Shown here piece after piece: positions 15,767-25,618 of a stretch of 64,000 nt of DNA; positions within the stretch are counted from its first letter, which is position 1; each line of letters starts with the position of its first letter. The stretch is taken from the NCBI GenBank assembly GCA_947629005.1, contig CANRCD010000004.1, positions 54,554 through 118,553 on the forward strand, written 5' to 3'. Under the pieces are notes generated by a model. That model had not been told where the DNA came from, made no database searches, and worked only from the letters and a program-made list of their open reading frames with translations. Both the position numbers and the translations under genes were made by a program. Source of the stretch: an uncultured Clostridia bacterium. GTDB taxonomy: Bacteria > Bacillota > Clostridia > UMGS1883.

Positions 15767-16585
15767 TTGAATCTCAGAACGGCTGTTAACATGGTAGTGC
15801 GCAAACATAAAAAGACCGTTGATATTGACGCCACAAACCGTGTGCTGAATGATAAAAGCAGCTTTGATACTGTCGAAACATATAAGGCAATACGAACAAA
15901 TATAATGTTTTCCATGCCCAAAACCGAAAAGGGCAAGGTAATTGTGATTACAAGCGCTGCCCCCGGTGAGGGCAAAACTACCACAAGCATAAATCTCGCC
16001 ATTACCTTTGCCCAAATGGGCGCGAAGGTGCTGCTTGTGGACTGTGACCTCAGGAAGTCGCGTGTTCACCGCTACCTTGAGCTTGACCGAAAAAACGGCA
16101 TTTCTAATGTGCTCTGCGGTTTCAGCGTGCTTGATAAGGCTATACAAAAAAATGTCAGGGAAAACCTCGACGTTCTGCCCGCGGGCGAAATACCGCCCAA
16201 TCCGGCGGAACTTCTCGTTGCGGATGTGTTTGGGAACGTTATTTCCGAGCTTGAAGAAAAGTACGATTACATTTTCATTGATACTCCGCCGATAACTGTT
16301 GTTACTGACGCGGCCATAGTTATGAAGCACAGCATGGGCGTGATTCCTGTTGTACGTCATAATGTTACAACATTTGATATGCTCGATGACGCTATGGAAA
16401 ACATCAAGAATACCGGCGTTAACGTGCTCGGCGTGATTATGCTCGGCATGGACGAAAAAAACAAAAAATACGGATATTACAAAACCAAAAAATACGGTTA
16501 TAAGTACGGTTATGGCTATGGGTATGGTTATAAATACGAATATAAAGACGACGAGGAAAATGACAATAGAGATAAAGTGAAGTAA
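15767..16585 (+). CDS. CpsD-type tyrosine autokinase (BY-kinase)
   Basis: 272 residues. BY-kinase motifs: Walker A SAAPGEGKTT about 63-72, Walker A' LLVDCDLRKSR about 89-99, Walker B YIFIDTPP. The C-terminal tail from about residue 235 is exceptionally Tyr-rich (YGYGYGYGYKYEY), the autophosphorylation cluster that controls Wzy-dependent polymer length. A TTG start at 15767 is chosen: AAAGGGGGG (15752-15760) lies 6 bases upstream and overlaps the wzz stop, suggesting coupling. An ATG at 15791 is the alternative. No CpsB/YwqE tyrosine phosphatase gene is seen next to it. Confidence 0.92.
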   Translation: MNLRTAVNMVVRKHKKTVDIDATNRVLNDKSSFDTVETYKAIRTNIMFSMPKTEKGKVIVITSAAPGEGKTTTSINLAITFAQMGAKVLLVDCDLRKSRVHRYLELDRKNGISNVLCGFSVLDKAIQKNVRENLDVLPAGEIPPNPAELLVADVFGNVISELEEKYDYIFIDTPPITVVTDAAIVMKHSMGVIPVVRHNVTTFDMLDDAMENIKNTGVNVLGVIMLGMDEKNKKYGYYKTKKYGYKYGYGYGYGYKYEYKDDEENDNRDKVK

Positions 16586-16621
16586 ACGTGATAGTACTAC
16601 CGTGGAAGAGGGACTTACGTT

Positions 16622-18607
16622 ATGAGCGGTACAAGCAGACGACATTTTAAGATTGAACATTGGCATATTGTCGCCTTATTTCTCATAGTTTATGACGTGA
16701 TTGTTGTCAACGCCGCATACTTCGCGGCCTTGTGGCTGAGGTTTGACTGCCATTTCAGCGAGATACCGTCTATACATCTGAAATCTTGGCTGGAATTTGC
16801 TCCGTTTTATACGGTGTTTTGTTTGACTGTGTTCTTTTTTCTGAGAATGTATAACAGTATATGGAGGTTTGCCAGCTATACCGAGTTTATCAGAATTATT
16901 CTGGCCTCGGTTATCACCTCGGCATTCCATATTTTTGTCACGCTTTTGTTTTTCCGGCGTATGCCCATATCTTATTATTGCATGGGCATGGCCATACAGT
17001 TTTTATTTATGGTCGGGATAAGGTTCTCATACAGATTTATTTTGCTTTTGAGAAGCCGGAAAATTAAACAGAAAACCTATGAAAAAGAAAACAATATAAT
17101 GCTTATCGGGGCCGGAGCGGCCGGCCAGATGCTGCTGCGCGACCTGATTCGCGCAAAGGAAACGAATGTTCGGGTTCGCTGCATTATTGATGATAATCCA
17201 AATAAGTGGGGCCGATTTATCGAGGGCGTACCTATTGTCGGCGGCAGAGATGATATTCTCATAAACGCGGATAAATTCCATATTGACAAAATCTTTGTCG
17301 CAATCCCAAGCGCCTCCGCTGAGGAAAAAAGGGATATACTTAACATTTGTAAGGAAACAGGATGTGAGCTTAAGAGTCTCCCCGGAATATACCAGATTGT
17401 AAACGGCGAAGTTTCTGTTGCCGAGATGCGCGACGTCGCCGTGGGGGATCTTCTTGGCCGCGAGCCGATTGTCGTAAATATGGATGAGATTTTTACGTAT
17501 ATCGCCGGAAAAACAATTCTTGTTACCGGCGGCGGAGGCTCTATAGGGAGCGAGCTGTGCCGCCAAATAGCGGAACATTCGCCGAAACAGCTTATCATTT
17601 TTGATGTTTATGAAAATAACGCCTATGATATAGAGCAGGAGCTTAAATCCAAATTCCCTGACTTAAATTTGGTGGTACTTATAGGCTCTGTTAGGGACAG
17701 TAGACGTGTCAACAGTGTTTTTTCCAAATACAGGCCGCAGATAGTTTATCACGCCGCAGCTCATAAGCACGTTCCGTTGATGGAAACCAGCCCGTGCGAG
17801 GCTATTAAGAACAATACTATCGGAACTTATAAAACGGCCTATGCCGCCATGATGAACGGCTGTGAGCGGTTTGTCCTTATAAGTACCGATAAAGCTGTAA
17901 ATCCCACTAACGTAATGGGCGCCAGCAAAAGGCTTTGCGAAATGATCATTCAAGCCTTTGATAAGGCCGTTAAGGAAAATACTGTAGACAAGCTGCCCCT
18001 TTTGTTTGCCCACCGCGAGGACGAAATAGGATATATGGACGCCATAAGCCGACTGAGCAAAAACGCTAAAACTGAGTTCGTGGCGGTACGGTTTGGCAAT
18101 GTTTTGGGCAGTAACGGCTCTGTAATTCCGCTTTTTAAGAAGCAAATTGAGAACGGCGGTCCCGTAACCGTCACTCATCCCGATATAATCAGATACTTTA
18201 TGACTATACCGGAAGCAGTGAGCTTAGTCATTCAAGCGGGAGTTTACGCTAAAGGCGGGGAAATATTTGTGCTCGATATGGGTGAACCAGTAAAGATAGA
18301 TACTCTGGCGAGAAACCTGATAAAGCTTTCCGGCTATAAGCCCGATGTTGATATAAAAATCAAATATACCGGCCTTAGACCTGGAGAGAAGCTATATGAG
18401 GAAAAGCTTATGTCCGAAGAAGGACTTAAGACAACTCCTAACCATCTGATACATATAGGGTGTCCGGTTGAGTTTGACGAGGATTTGTTCCTTTCTCAAA
18501 TGGAGGAACTTACTAAAGCTTGTTATGATAACGATGTGTCTGTGAGGGAACTTATAAAAACTATGGTTAGCACATATAGGCCGGAGGGAGTACAGTATGC
18601 TGTATAG
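16622..18607 (+). CDS. Membrane-bound UDP-GlcNAc 4,6-dehydratase (PglF/CapD family)
   Basis: 661 residues: about four N-terminal transmembrane helices (15-150), a CoA-binding-like Rossmann domain, then an extended SDR domain with VTGGGGSIGSELC at about 301-313 and STDKAVNPTNVMGASK at about 420-435. The Met in place of the usual Tyr of YxxxK is characteristic of this family. It likely converts UDP-GlcNAc to the 4-keto-6-deoxy intermediate for bacillosamine or FucNAc4N-type sugars that start the repeat unit. Its 3' end overlaps the initiating transferase by 11 bases. Confidence 0.9.
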   Translation: MSGTSRRHFKIEHWHIVALFLIVYDVIVVNAAYFAALWLRFDCHFSEIPSIHLKSWLEFAPFYTVFCLTVFFFLRMYNSIWRFASYTEFIRIILASVITSAFHIFVTLLFFRRMPISYYCMGMAIQFLFMVGIRFSYRFILLLRSRKIKQKTYEKENNIMLIGAGAAGQMLLRDLIRAKETNVRVRCIIDDNPNKWGRFIEGVPIVGGRDDILINADKFHIDKIFVAIPSASAEEKRDILNICKETGCELKSLPGIYQIVNGEVSVAEMRDVAVGDLLGREPIVVNMDEIFTYIAGKTILVTGGGGSIGSELCRQIAEHSPKQLIIFDVYENNAYDIEQELKSKFPDLNLVVLIGSVRDSRRVNSVFSKYRPQIVYHAAAHKHVPLMETSPCEAIKNNTIGTYKTAYAAMMNGCERFVLISTDKAVNPTNVMGASKRLCEMIIQAFDKAVKENTVDKLPLLFAHREDEIGYMDAISRLSKNAKTEFVAVRFGNVLGSNGSVIPLFKKQIENGGPVTVTHPDIIRYFMTIPEAVSLVIQAGVYAKGGEIFVLDMGEPVKIDTLARNLIKLSGYKPDVDIKIKYTGLRPGEKLYEEKLMSEEGLKTTPNHLIHIGCPVEFDEDLFLSQMEELTKACYDNDVSVRELIKTMVSTYRPEGVQYAV

Positions 18608-19241
18608 AGTGTATATAAAGCGCGGACTCGATATTCTTTTCTCCTTTGCGGGGCTTATCTTCCTTTCACCGCTTTATCTCGCGCTCATAATCGCTATAAA
18701 AATCGATTCGCCGGGGCCTGCCTTCTTTAAACAGAAAAGGGTCGGTATCCATAAAACGATATTTGAAATACACAAATTCCGCACTATGCGGACGGATACC
18801 CCTCACGATATGCCGACGCATATGCTTGCTGACCCTGACAGCTACATAACCCGCCTCGGGCGCATAATGCGCAAGTACAGCCTTGATGAGCTTCCGCAGA
18901 TATATGATATTTTCATAGGAAAAATGAGCATTATTGGCCCTCGACCGGCTCTTTGGAATCAATATGATCTAATAGAGGAACGGGATAAGTATGGCGCGAA
19001 TGACGTCCGTCCGGGACTTACCGGTTGGGCTCAAATAAATGGCCGCGATGAGCTTGAGATAGATGTTAAGGCAAGGTTTGACGGCGAATATGTTGAAAAG
19101 CTCAGTTTTGCTTTTGACGTCAGGTGTTTCTTTGGAACTATCTTGTCCGTCTTGAAGCATGACGGCGTAGTTGAGGGCGGCACGGGCGTTATTGCGGCGC
19201 ACTCTGAACTTGCTGCTTCTAGGCAGGATATGGTAAAATGA
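18597..19241 (+). CDS. Initiating undecaprenyl-phosphate sugar-1-phosphate transferase
   Basis: 214-residue monotopic phosphoglycosyl transferase (PglC/WcaJ C-terminal type). The N-terminal re-entrant helix is FSFAGLIFLSPLYLALIIAI. The catalytic core has IHKFRTMRTDTP and DELPQIYDIFIGKMSIIGPRPAL, then GLTGWAQINGRDEL. It transfers the first sugar phosphate to undecaprenyl phosphate on the inner membrane face; its neighbour supplies the dehydrated UDP-sugar precursor. It overlaps genes on both sides, so expression is coupled. Confidence 0.93.
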   Translation: MLYRVYIKRGLDILFSFAGLIFLSPLYLALIIAIKIDSPGPAFFKQKRVGIHKTIFEIHKFRTMRTDTPHDMPTHMLADPDSYITRLGRIMRKYSLDELPQIYDIFIGKMSIIGPRPALWNQYDLIEERDKYGANDVRPGLTGWAQINGRDELEIDVKARFDGEYVEKLSFAFDVRCFFGTILSVLKHDGVVEGGTGVIAAHSELAASRQDMVK

Positions 19242-20446
19242 AAATTCTGGTTATTTGTCAGTATTATTATCCAGAACCATTTCGGATAAAGGATATATGT
19301 GAAGAAATGGTAAGGCTTGGCCATGAGGTAATGGTTGTAACAGGCATTCCGAATTATCCGGAGGGGGTTATATATAAGGGCTATGAAAAGGGAAAGAAGC
19401 GCGAAGAGGTAATAAATGGAGTTAGGGTTCATCGTTGCTTTACAATTCCAAGAAAAAGCGGAATGATATACCGTTTTTTGAATTATTTCAGTTATGCTTT
19501 CACCTCGGCTCATTTTGTAAAAACGAAAAAATGCCGCCCGTCGGTCGGCGAAGCCTTTGACATTATTTTTGTCAATCAGCTTTCCCCTGTAATGATGGGA
19601 TATGCGGCTATGAAGTATAAAAATAAATACAAAGTGCCGGCAATTTTGTACTGTTTGGATCTGTGGCCGGAAAGTCTTGCTGCGGGTGGGATAAAAAAGA
19701 ATTCGTTTATATATAAGATATTCCATATAATTTCAAAGAAAATTTATAGGAACATGGACAGGATATTGGTAACATCACGTATGTTTTCTGAACACTTGGA
19801 AGCTGAGTTCGGCATACCTAAAAATATGACGGAATATCTGCCGCAGTATGCGGAAGACTTGTTTAAGGTAAATTCGCAAACCACGAATAAATCCGTTTGC
19901 GACCTTGTGTTCGCCGGTAATATTGGGCGGGTGCAAAGTATTGACACCATACTTGAGGCAGCTGGGCTTTTAAGAGATAAACCCATAAATTGGCATATTA
20001 TCGGTAGCGGGACCGATCTTGAAAGACTAAAAAACGTTGCCGAAAATACGGCCCTTGACAAGGTTTTCTTTTATGGCAGACGGCCTGTTGAAGAAATGCC
20101 GGAGTTTTACGCTATGGCGGACGCGATGCTTGTTACTATGAGCGCTGACCCTGTGCTTTCGTTGACGCTGCCCGGGAAGGTTCAATCCTATATGGCGGCA
20201 GGGAAGCCTATTATTGCGGCCGCAAACGGTGAGACTGCTGAAATTGTTGCAAATGCGTGCTGCGGCTTCTGCGGCCCCGCCGAGGATGGCGTTGCGCTGG
20301 CGGAGAATGTAATTCGGTTCTTAAAAAGTAACGATAAAGCTAAATTTGGTTATAATGCCAGGAAATTTTACGACAACAATTTTGCTCAAAACAATTTTAT
20401 AAAACGGTTTGAAGATGAGCTTACCGCTGTGGGAACGGGGCAGTAA
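19238..20446 (+). CDS. Glycosyltransferase family 4 (WbuB-like)
   Basis: 402 residues, GT-B fold. The N-terminus MKILVICQYYYPEPFRIKDI and the phrase VVTGIPNYPEG are typical of the WbuB/WcaI-like group. The C-terminal donor domain contains FAGNIGRVQSI and the region SYMAAGKPIIAAANGE. WbuB-type enzymes transfer amino sugars such as L-FucNAc onto the lipid-linked primer, which fits the capE/F/G genes in this locus. ATGA overlap with the preceding gene. Confidence 0.88.
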   Translation: MKILVICQYYYPEPFRIKDICEEMVRLGHEVMVVTGIPNYPEGVIYKGYEKGKKREEVINGVRVHRCFTIPRKSGMIYRFLNYFSYAFTSAHFVKTKKCRPSVGEAFDIIFVNQLSPVMMGYAAMKYKNKYKVPAILYCLDLWPESLAAGGIKKNSFIYKIFHIISKKIYRNMDRILVTSRMFSEHLEAEFGIPKNMTEYLPQYAEDLFKVNSQTTNKSVCDLVFAGNIGRVQSIDTILEAAGLLRDKPINWHIIGSGTDLERLKNVAENTALDKVFFYGRRPVEEMPEFYAMADAMLVTMSADPVLSLTLPGKVQSYMAAGKPIIAAANGETAEIVANACCGFCGPAEDGVALAENVIRFLKSNDKAKFGYNARKFYDNNFAQNNFIKRFEDELTAVGTGQ

Positions 20447-20447
20447 T

Positions 20448-21542
20448 GTGAAGATTTTGATGATAAACGTGGTTTGCGGTGCGGGCAGTACCGGGCGTAT
20501 ATGCACAGATTTGGCGACGGAGCTTGAAAAACGGGGCCACGAGGTTAAAATTGCATACGGCAGAGGAGCTGTGCCTGAAAAGTATAAAAAGTATGCGGTA
20601 AGGATAGGTTCCGAATTTGATGTTAGGCTTCACGCTATTAAAGCACGGCTGTTTGATGCGGCCGGATTTGGCAGTCGACGCGCTACCGAGAGGTTTATAG
20701 AGTGGGTGAAGGAGTATGACCCGGATATTATTCATCTGCACAATATACATGGATACTATATTAATATAGAGGTTTTGTTCAGATATTTGCGCAGTTGTGG
20801 GAAAAAGATAGTTTGGACGCTGCATGACTGTTGGCCCTTTACCGGACACTGTGCATATTTTACTACGGCAAAATGTGAAAAATGGAAGGATGGCTGTAAT
20901 AAATGCCCTGAGAAACGTTCTTATCCGTCAAGCTGTTTTATTGATAATAGTAAACAGAATTACAGAAGAAAAAAAGTTGCTTTTACCGGCATAAAAGATA
21001 TGACACTGATAATGCCTTCACAATGGCTTGCCGGTTTGGTTAAACAAAGTTTTTTGAGAGAATATCCGATAGAGGTTCATTATAATACCATTAATAGAGA
21101 TATTTTTAAGCCGACGCCAAGCAATTTTAGAAAAACGCACGGCCTTAATGGGAAAATTGTTATACTTGGGGTGGCGCAGGGCTGGTCGAAGCGTAAAGGC
21201 CTGCAAGATTTTATAGAGCTTTCGAGAATGCTTGACGATAACTATGCCATTGTTCTCGTTGGTCTTACACAAAAGCAAATTGATAATTTGCCGAAAAATA
21301 TAATTGGGTTAAAAAGAACTGAAAATCTCGAAGAGCTTGCCTCAATTTATACAATGGCAGATGTATTTGTAAACCCAAGCAAAGAAGAAACTTTCGGTCT
21401 TACTACTATTGAAGCGGAGGCATGCGGAACCAAGGCGATAGTATATAAGGGCACGGCATGCGAGGAGATTGTAAATAAATTTGGTGGGATGGCGGCGGAT
21501 GAAAATGTTGATGCATTATATAGAGCTGTTATTTCTTTATGA
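20448..21542 (+). CDS. Glycosyltransferase family 4
   Basis: 364 residues, GT-B fold. N-terminal INVVCGAGSTGRICTDLA, then TLHDCWPFTGHCAYF with a Cys-rich patch (CEKWKDGCNKCP) typical of a WcaC-like subgroup. The donor-site segment is PSKEETFGLTTIEAEACG. The GTG at 20448 (GTG-AAG-ATT) two bases after the upstream stop is the likely start, giving VKILMINVV; AACGGGG lies 7 bases upstream. An in-frame ATG at 20409 lies inside the preceding gene and is rejected. Confidence 0.85.
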   Translation: MKILMINVVCGAGSTGRICTDLATELEKRGHEVKIAYGRGAVPEKYKKYAVRIGSEFDVRLHAIKARLFDAAGFGSRRATERFIEWVKEYDPDIIHLHNIHGYYINIEVLFRYLRSCGKKIVWTLHDCWPFTGHCAYFTTAKCEKWKDGCNKCPEKRSYPSSCFIDNSKQNYRRKKVAFTGIKDMTLIMPSQWLAGLVKQSFLREYPIEVHYNTINRDIFKPTPSNFRKTHGLNGKIVILGVAQGWSKRKGLQDFIELSRMLDDNYAIVLVGLTQKQIDNLPKNIIGLKRTENLEELASIYTMADVFVNPSKEETFGLTTIEAEACGTKAIVYKGTACEEIVNKFGGMAADENVDALYRAVISL

Positions 21543-21566
21543 GGATGTTAAAGTGGTGGAAAAATA

Positions 21567-22697
21567 TTGAAAATTGTCTTTGCTTCAAATTTTATAAATC
21601 ATCACCAGGTACCGTTTTGTAAAGCTTTACTAAATATGTCAAATATAAATTTAACATTTATAGCAACCGAACTTCTTCCTGATTTCCGTTTAAAATTGGG
21701 ATATGAAGATAGTAACAAAAAATATGGTTTTGTATTGTGTGCATACGAAAACGCTACTAACAAGAAAGAGGCAATACACTTATGCAGATCATGTGATGTA
21801 CTGCTTGTAACAAACGGAATTAGTGATGAATTTACCAATTACCGTAATAAGAAAAATCAACTTACTATATACCTGTCGGAACATCTTTTTAAGAGTGGCA
21901 CACGTGGATGTAAATATTTGGCGCGTATAGCGAAGCATATCCTTAGATACAGGCAGTACAAAAACGCCTACTTGCTATGCTCAAGCGCTTATGCCGCCAA
22001 TGACTATGCTAAAGTGGGCAGCTTTAAGGGCAGAGCCTATAAATGGGGATATTTTCCGCCTTTGAAGAAGTATGACGTTGATTCTCTTATGAACAGCAAA
22101 CGCAGGGATGGAACTGTTAAGCTGCTGTGGGTCGGTCGGCTTATTGACTGGAAGCACCCAGAACTTTCGATTATGCTTGCCGAACGCTTAATGAAGGCAA
22201 ATATAGCTTTTGAGCTTGATTTAATAGGCGTTGGTGATATGTCGGGAGAGCTGAAAAAAATGGTCGATGCGCTTAATTTGAATGACTGCGTGCATTTCTT
22301 GGGCAGTATGGGCCCTGACGATGTGCGGGCTCACATGGAGCGGGCGAATATTTTTCTGCATACGTCCGATCACAATGAGGGCTGGGGCGCTGTGTTGAAT
22401 GAGGCTATGAACAGCGGCTGCGCGGTTTTGGCAAATATTGAAATTGGGGCCGCGCCGTTCCTAATAGAAGAACAAATTAACGGTTTGGTTTACAGAAACG
22501 AACAGGAATTTTATGAATTGGCGGAAATGCTATCGGGGAATCCCGGGCTTTGTGAAAAGTACGGCAGGGAAGCTTATAAGACTATTACGGAAAAATGGAA
22601 TGCAAATATAGCTGCTGACAGATTGATTAAATTGATTGATTGTTTGCAAAAGGGAGAGAATACTCCGTTTGCTGACGGGATATGCAGCAAGGCATAG
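21567..22697 (+). CDS. Glycosyltransferase family 4
   Basis: 376 residues, GT-B fold. N-terminal KIVFASNFINHHQVPFC; C-terminal GT4 donor motif HTSDHNEGWGAVLNEAMNSG. It begins with TTG behind GTGGTGG. It builds the repeat unit in the cytosol; sugar specificity is unknown. It lies 24 bases after the preceding GT4. Confidence 0.85.
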   Translation: MKIVFASNFINHHQVPFCKALLNMSNINLTFIATELLPDFRLKLGYEDSNKKYGFVLCAYENATNKKEAIHLCRSCDVLLVTNGISDEFTNYRNKKNQLTIYLSEHLFKSGTRGCKYLARIAKHILRYRQYKNAYLLCSSAYAANDYAKVGSFKGRAYKWGYFPPLKKYDVDSLMNSKRRDGTVKLLWVGRLIDWKHPELSIMLAERLMKANIAFELDLIGVGDMSGELKKMVDALNLNDCVHFLGSMGPDDVRAHMERANIFLHTSDHNEGWGAVLNEAMNSGCAVLANIEIGAAPFLIEEQINGLVYRNEQEFYELAEMLSGNPGLCEKYGREAYKTITEKWNANIAADRLIKLIDCLQKGENTPFADGICSKA

Positions 22698-22715
22698 ATT
22701 GAGGAGGCCGGCGGT

Positions 22716-23648
22716 ATGAAAAACATTCTTCCCATATCTGTTTTGATACCGACCTTGAACCGGCCGGAAACACTGGAAAAGACTCTTGACAGCTATCTTA
22801 GCTGTGATAATATACCGGCTCAGATTGTTGTTGTGGATCAAAGCCAAGACAGTTTGATGGCTGAAAAAATCAAAAAGCTGACCGAACGCGACAATGGGGG
22901 AACGAAGATACTTTATGTGTTTCGGGATGAACCGTCGTCGTCCGGTGCGCGTAACACCGCGCTTAAATACGCCGAAAACGAAATTATAGTGTTTTCGGAT
23001 GATGATGTAGATGTATATAACGACACTCTCTTGAATGTATACAACCTTTTTAAGGATAAACGGCTCGCAATGATTGCGGGAATAAACAACAGAGAAACAA
23101 ATCAGGAAGGCAAAATAGGCTATCTTCTTGGAACTAAATCCTTCAAAAACAGAAAAATCGGCCACGTTACGCCGTCAATGCTTGGGAGGTATCCGCCCAA
23201 AATCAGCGGAGAAGTCGAAACTCAGTGGGCCATGGGATTTTTCTTTGTTGTGAGAAAATCTCTGGTTGATAAATGGGACATAAATTGGGATGAAAGAATG
23301 ACAGGATATGCCTTTAACGAGGATTTGGATTTCACCTACGCATACTATAAAAGGGCCAAACAGGAAGGGCTTCGCTGCGTATTGAACGAAAATGTCCGTG
23401 TTGTGCATCGTTACTCGCAGGAATATCGAGCGCCGTCCCGAAGGCATGCCTTTTCATATGTGCTTAATCGGGCGTATTTAAGCTATAAGCACAGCATGGG
23501 TCTAAAATCGGCGTTGGCTGTGGATTGGGTGAATTTTTGCATTCTTTTGCAAAGAATTGCGAAAAAGCAAAATCCCAAGGATATGCTTGATGCGATCATT
23601 TATCTACAGACTCATCGCGATGAGATTAAAATGGGAAAATTAAGTTGA
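22716..23648 (+). CDS. Glycosyltransferase family 2
   Basis: 310 residues, GT-A fold. N-terminal SVLIPTLNRPETLEKTLDSY, nucleotide-binding segment ending FSDDDVDVY (the DxD), and an acceptor-side MTGYAFNEDLDFTY with the ED pair typical of GT2. GAGGAGG precedes the ATG. It is in the same orientation and closely spaced with its neighbours. Confidence 0.88.
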   Translation: MKNILPISVLIPTLNRPETLEKTLDSYLSCDNIPAQIVVVDQSQDSLMAEKIKKLTERDNGGTKILYVFRDEPSSSGARNTALKYAENEIIVFSDDDVDVYNDTLLNVYNLFKDKRLAMIAGINNRETNQEGKIGYLLGTKSFKNRKIGHVTPSMLGRYPPKISGEVETQWAMGFFFVVRKSLVDKWDINWDERMTGYAFNEDLDFTYAYYKRAKQEGLRCVLNENVRVVHRYSQEYRAPSRRHAFSYVLNRAYLSYKHSMGLKSALAVDWVNFCILLQRIAKKQNPKDMLDAIIYLQTHRDEIKMGKLS

Positions 23649-23660
23649 GGAACGATAATT

Positions 23661-24644
23661 ATGGGCTACCGTATAGCGCTTGTAATACCCTACTTCGGTA
23701 AATTTAATAATTATTTTCCGCTCTGGCTCACATCATGCCGGTGTAATCCCGGGGTGGACTGGTTGATTTTTACCGATGACAAAACGGCCTATGATTATCC
23801 GTCGAATGTGCGCGTTACATATACGACTTTTGATGAAATCAAGGCTAAAATACAAAACCGGTTTGATTTCAAAATCTCGTTGGATAATCCGTATAAGTTG
23901 TGCGATTTCAAAGCAACATACGGCGATGTTTTTTCAGACGAGCTTCGGTCATACGATTTTTGGGGGCACTGTGATGTAGATCTGATATGGGGCAATATAA
24001 GAAGGTTCTATACCGATGAAATCCTTTCGTCTTATGATAAAATTTCTGACGCCGGGCATTTCACCCTTTATCCTAATACGGAAGAAATGCGGACGGCGTA
24101 TCGAACGTTTGACGCGGGAGATTGCCTTGACTGGCGCGAGGTTTATTCGTCGCCGCTCAGCTTCGCTTTTGACGAATGGGGGCAAAACAGGGGAATAAAC
24201 AGAATACTTTTAAATAACGGAAAGAAAATATTTTATAAACCGATATTTTTTTCAGATATTCAGTCTAACAAATACGGCCTGTATAATAACCGATATATGT
24301 ACGATCTGTCAGGGAGGGCGGAGTTCGAAGCGGAAAAAACACATATAGTTTTTAAATTTTATAAGGGCACGCTCGAACAGTATGCCCTTGACAAAAACGG
24401 ACAGGTAGTGTGCGGCGAGGAGGCTTATGTACACTTCCAAAAACGCCCCATGAAGGTAGAGGTAACGGAGCCGTACAGTGACAAATTTCTCGTATATCCG
24501 CCGAACAGATTTATAGACTGCCCAGATAAAATTGACGCCGAATATTTGAAATCGGTTGACGAAAATCACATAAATTGGCATTATTATCGTGTTCGGTTGG
24601 ACAATCTTGTCAGAAAGGTGAAGCGGCTGTATGGGCGGGATTAA
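23661..24644 (+). CDS. DUF6625-like putative glycosyltransferase
   Basis: 327 residues resembling the DUF6625 family common in capsule loci. It starts IALVIPYFGKFNNYFPLW and carries a DxD-like HCDVDLIWG at about 103-111, suggesting a GT-A type nucleotide-sugar enzyme. No transmembrane segment. Its stop overlaps the next gene by 14 bases. The activity is inferred from motif and context only. Confidence 0.7.
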   Translation: MGYRIALVIPYFGKFNNYFPLWLTSCRCNPGVDWLIFTDDKTAYDYPSNVRVTYTTFDEIKAKIQNRFDFKISLDNPYKLCDFKATYGDVFSDELRSYDFWGHCDVDLIWGNIRRFYTDEILSSYDKISDAGHFTLYPNTEEMRTAYRTFDAGDCLDWREVYSSPLSFAFDEWGQNRGINRILLNNGKKIFYKPIFFSDIQSNKYGLYNNRYMYDLSGRAEFEAEKTHIVFKFYKGTLEQYALDKNGQVVCGEEAYVHFQKRPMKVEVTEPYSDKFLVYPPNRFIDCPDKIDAEYLKSVDENHINWHYYRVRLDNLVRKVKRLYGRD

Positions 24645-25611
24645 GGTTTCGTATGTGATACCCATGTTCAACGTGGGGCAATATGTTGGGAATTGCATTG
24701 AAAGTATTATGCGACAGAGTATTTCAGATATTGAAATTATATTGGTTGACGACGGTTCGACAGACGACAGCTTAGATGTCTGTCGTCGGTATGAGGAAAA
24801 ATATCCTAATGTTCGCACTATACGTCAAAACCGTGAAGGCGTGTCGGTAGCGAGGAATACCGGTGTCCAGGCCGCCGAAGGAAAATATATCTGCTTTATT
24901 GATGCCGACGATTTCTACATAGAAGATTTTGCCGCTGATTTTTACGAACGCTGCGAGGCGGACGGACTTGATATAATTCGCGGGATATACAGCATTTACG
25001 ATGAGGAAAAGGAAGAATGTCTCCATATAAACAGGAGAAATCTTTCATACTATGATAAGGTTTTGAGTGGGACGGAATTTCTCGTCCTATCAATAAAAGA
25101 ACGTGCCAACGAGGTCGTGCCTTGGCTGGGGTTCTTTAGGAGAGAGTTTTTATTGGATAATGACATTGCTTTCCCTAAAGGCATTGGCTACGAGGAGGAT
25201 CAGGTATATTTCTTAAAGGCGCTGCTTCAAAAGCCTTGCAGGATAATGCAGGTGAGATCGGACTTCTACGTGTACCGTCGGCGTAAAGGAAGCGCCACTA
25301 AAACGCCGACGCTCAAACAGGCGCGGGATGTGGTAGCGGTAGTAAATATGGAGCGCCGCCTCATTGACGGCGTAACCGACAAAGATGTCCGCCGCCACGC
25401 GCTGAAATATACGAGCAGCTCGTTCTATCAGCTGACGTCGATTTACGGGCGCGTGCCGAAGTCGGATCAGAAGGAAATACGGGCGATGTGCCCGCTTGGT
25501 ATGAAGCTTATGTGCGCGATTTACGCGGCGAATAGGCATCAGAGGATAAAAAATGTAATGTTTTTGCTCATGCCTCATGTTGTCGCTTTAATATATGACC
25601 TACGAAGGTGA
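24631..25611 (+). CDS. Glycosyltransferase family 2
   Basis: 326 residues with GT2 signature: VSYVIPMFNVGQYVGNCI, ILVDDGSTDDSLDVC, REGVSVARNTG, FIDADDFY. The C-terminal half carries a basic segment (VYRRRKGSATKTP). AAAGGTG (24614-24620) is the ribosome-binding site, inside the end of the upstream gene. Confidence 0.9.
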   Translation: MGGIKVSYVIPMFNVGQYVGNCIESIMRQSISDIEIILVDDGSTDDSLDVCRRYEEKYPNVRTIRQNREGVSVARNTGVQAAEGKYICFIDADDFYIEDFAADFYERCEADGLDIIRGIYSIYDEEKEECLHINRRNLSYYDKVLSGTEFLVLSIKERANEVVPWLGFFRREFLLDNDIAFPKGIGYEEDQVYFLKALLQKPCRIMQVRSDFYVYRRRKGSATKTPTLKQARDVVAVVNMERRLIDGVTDKDVRRHALKYTSSSFYQLTSIYGRVPKSDQKEIRAMCPLGMKLMCAIYAANRHQRIKNVMFLLMPHVVALIYDLRR

Positions 25612-25618
25612 AAAAAAT

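Noticed and set aside
15653..16666. 337-codon minus-strand frame opposite cpsD
   Set aside because: Composition (His/Val/Ile/Phe runs) is the antisense of the Tyr-rich and Lys-rich kinase; the plus-strand protein has all BY-kinase motifs.
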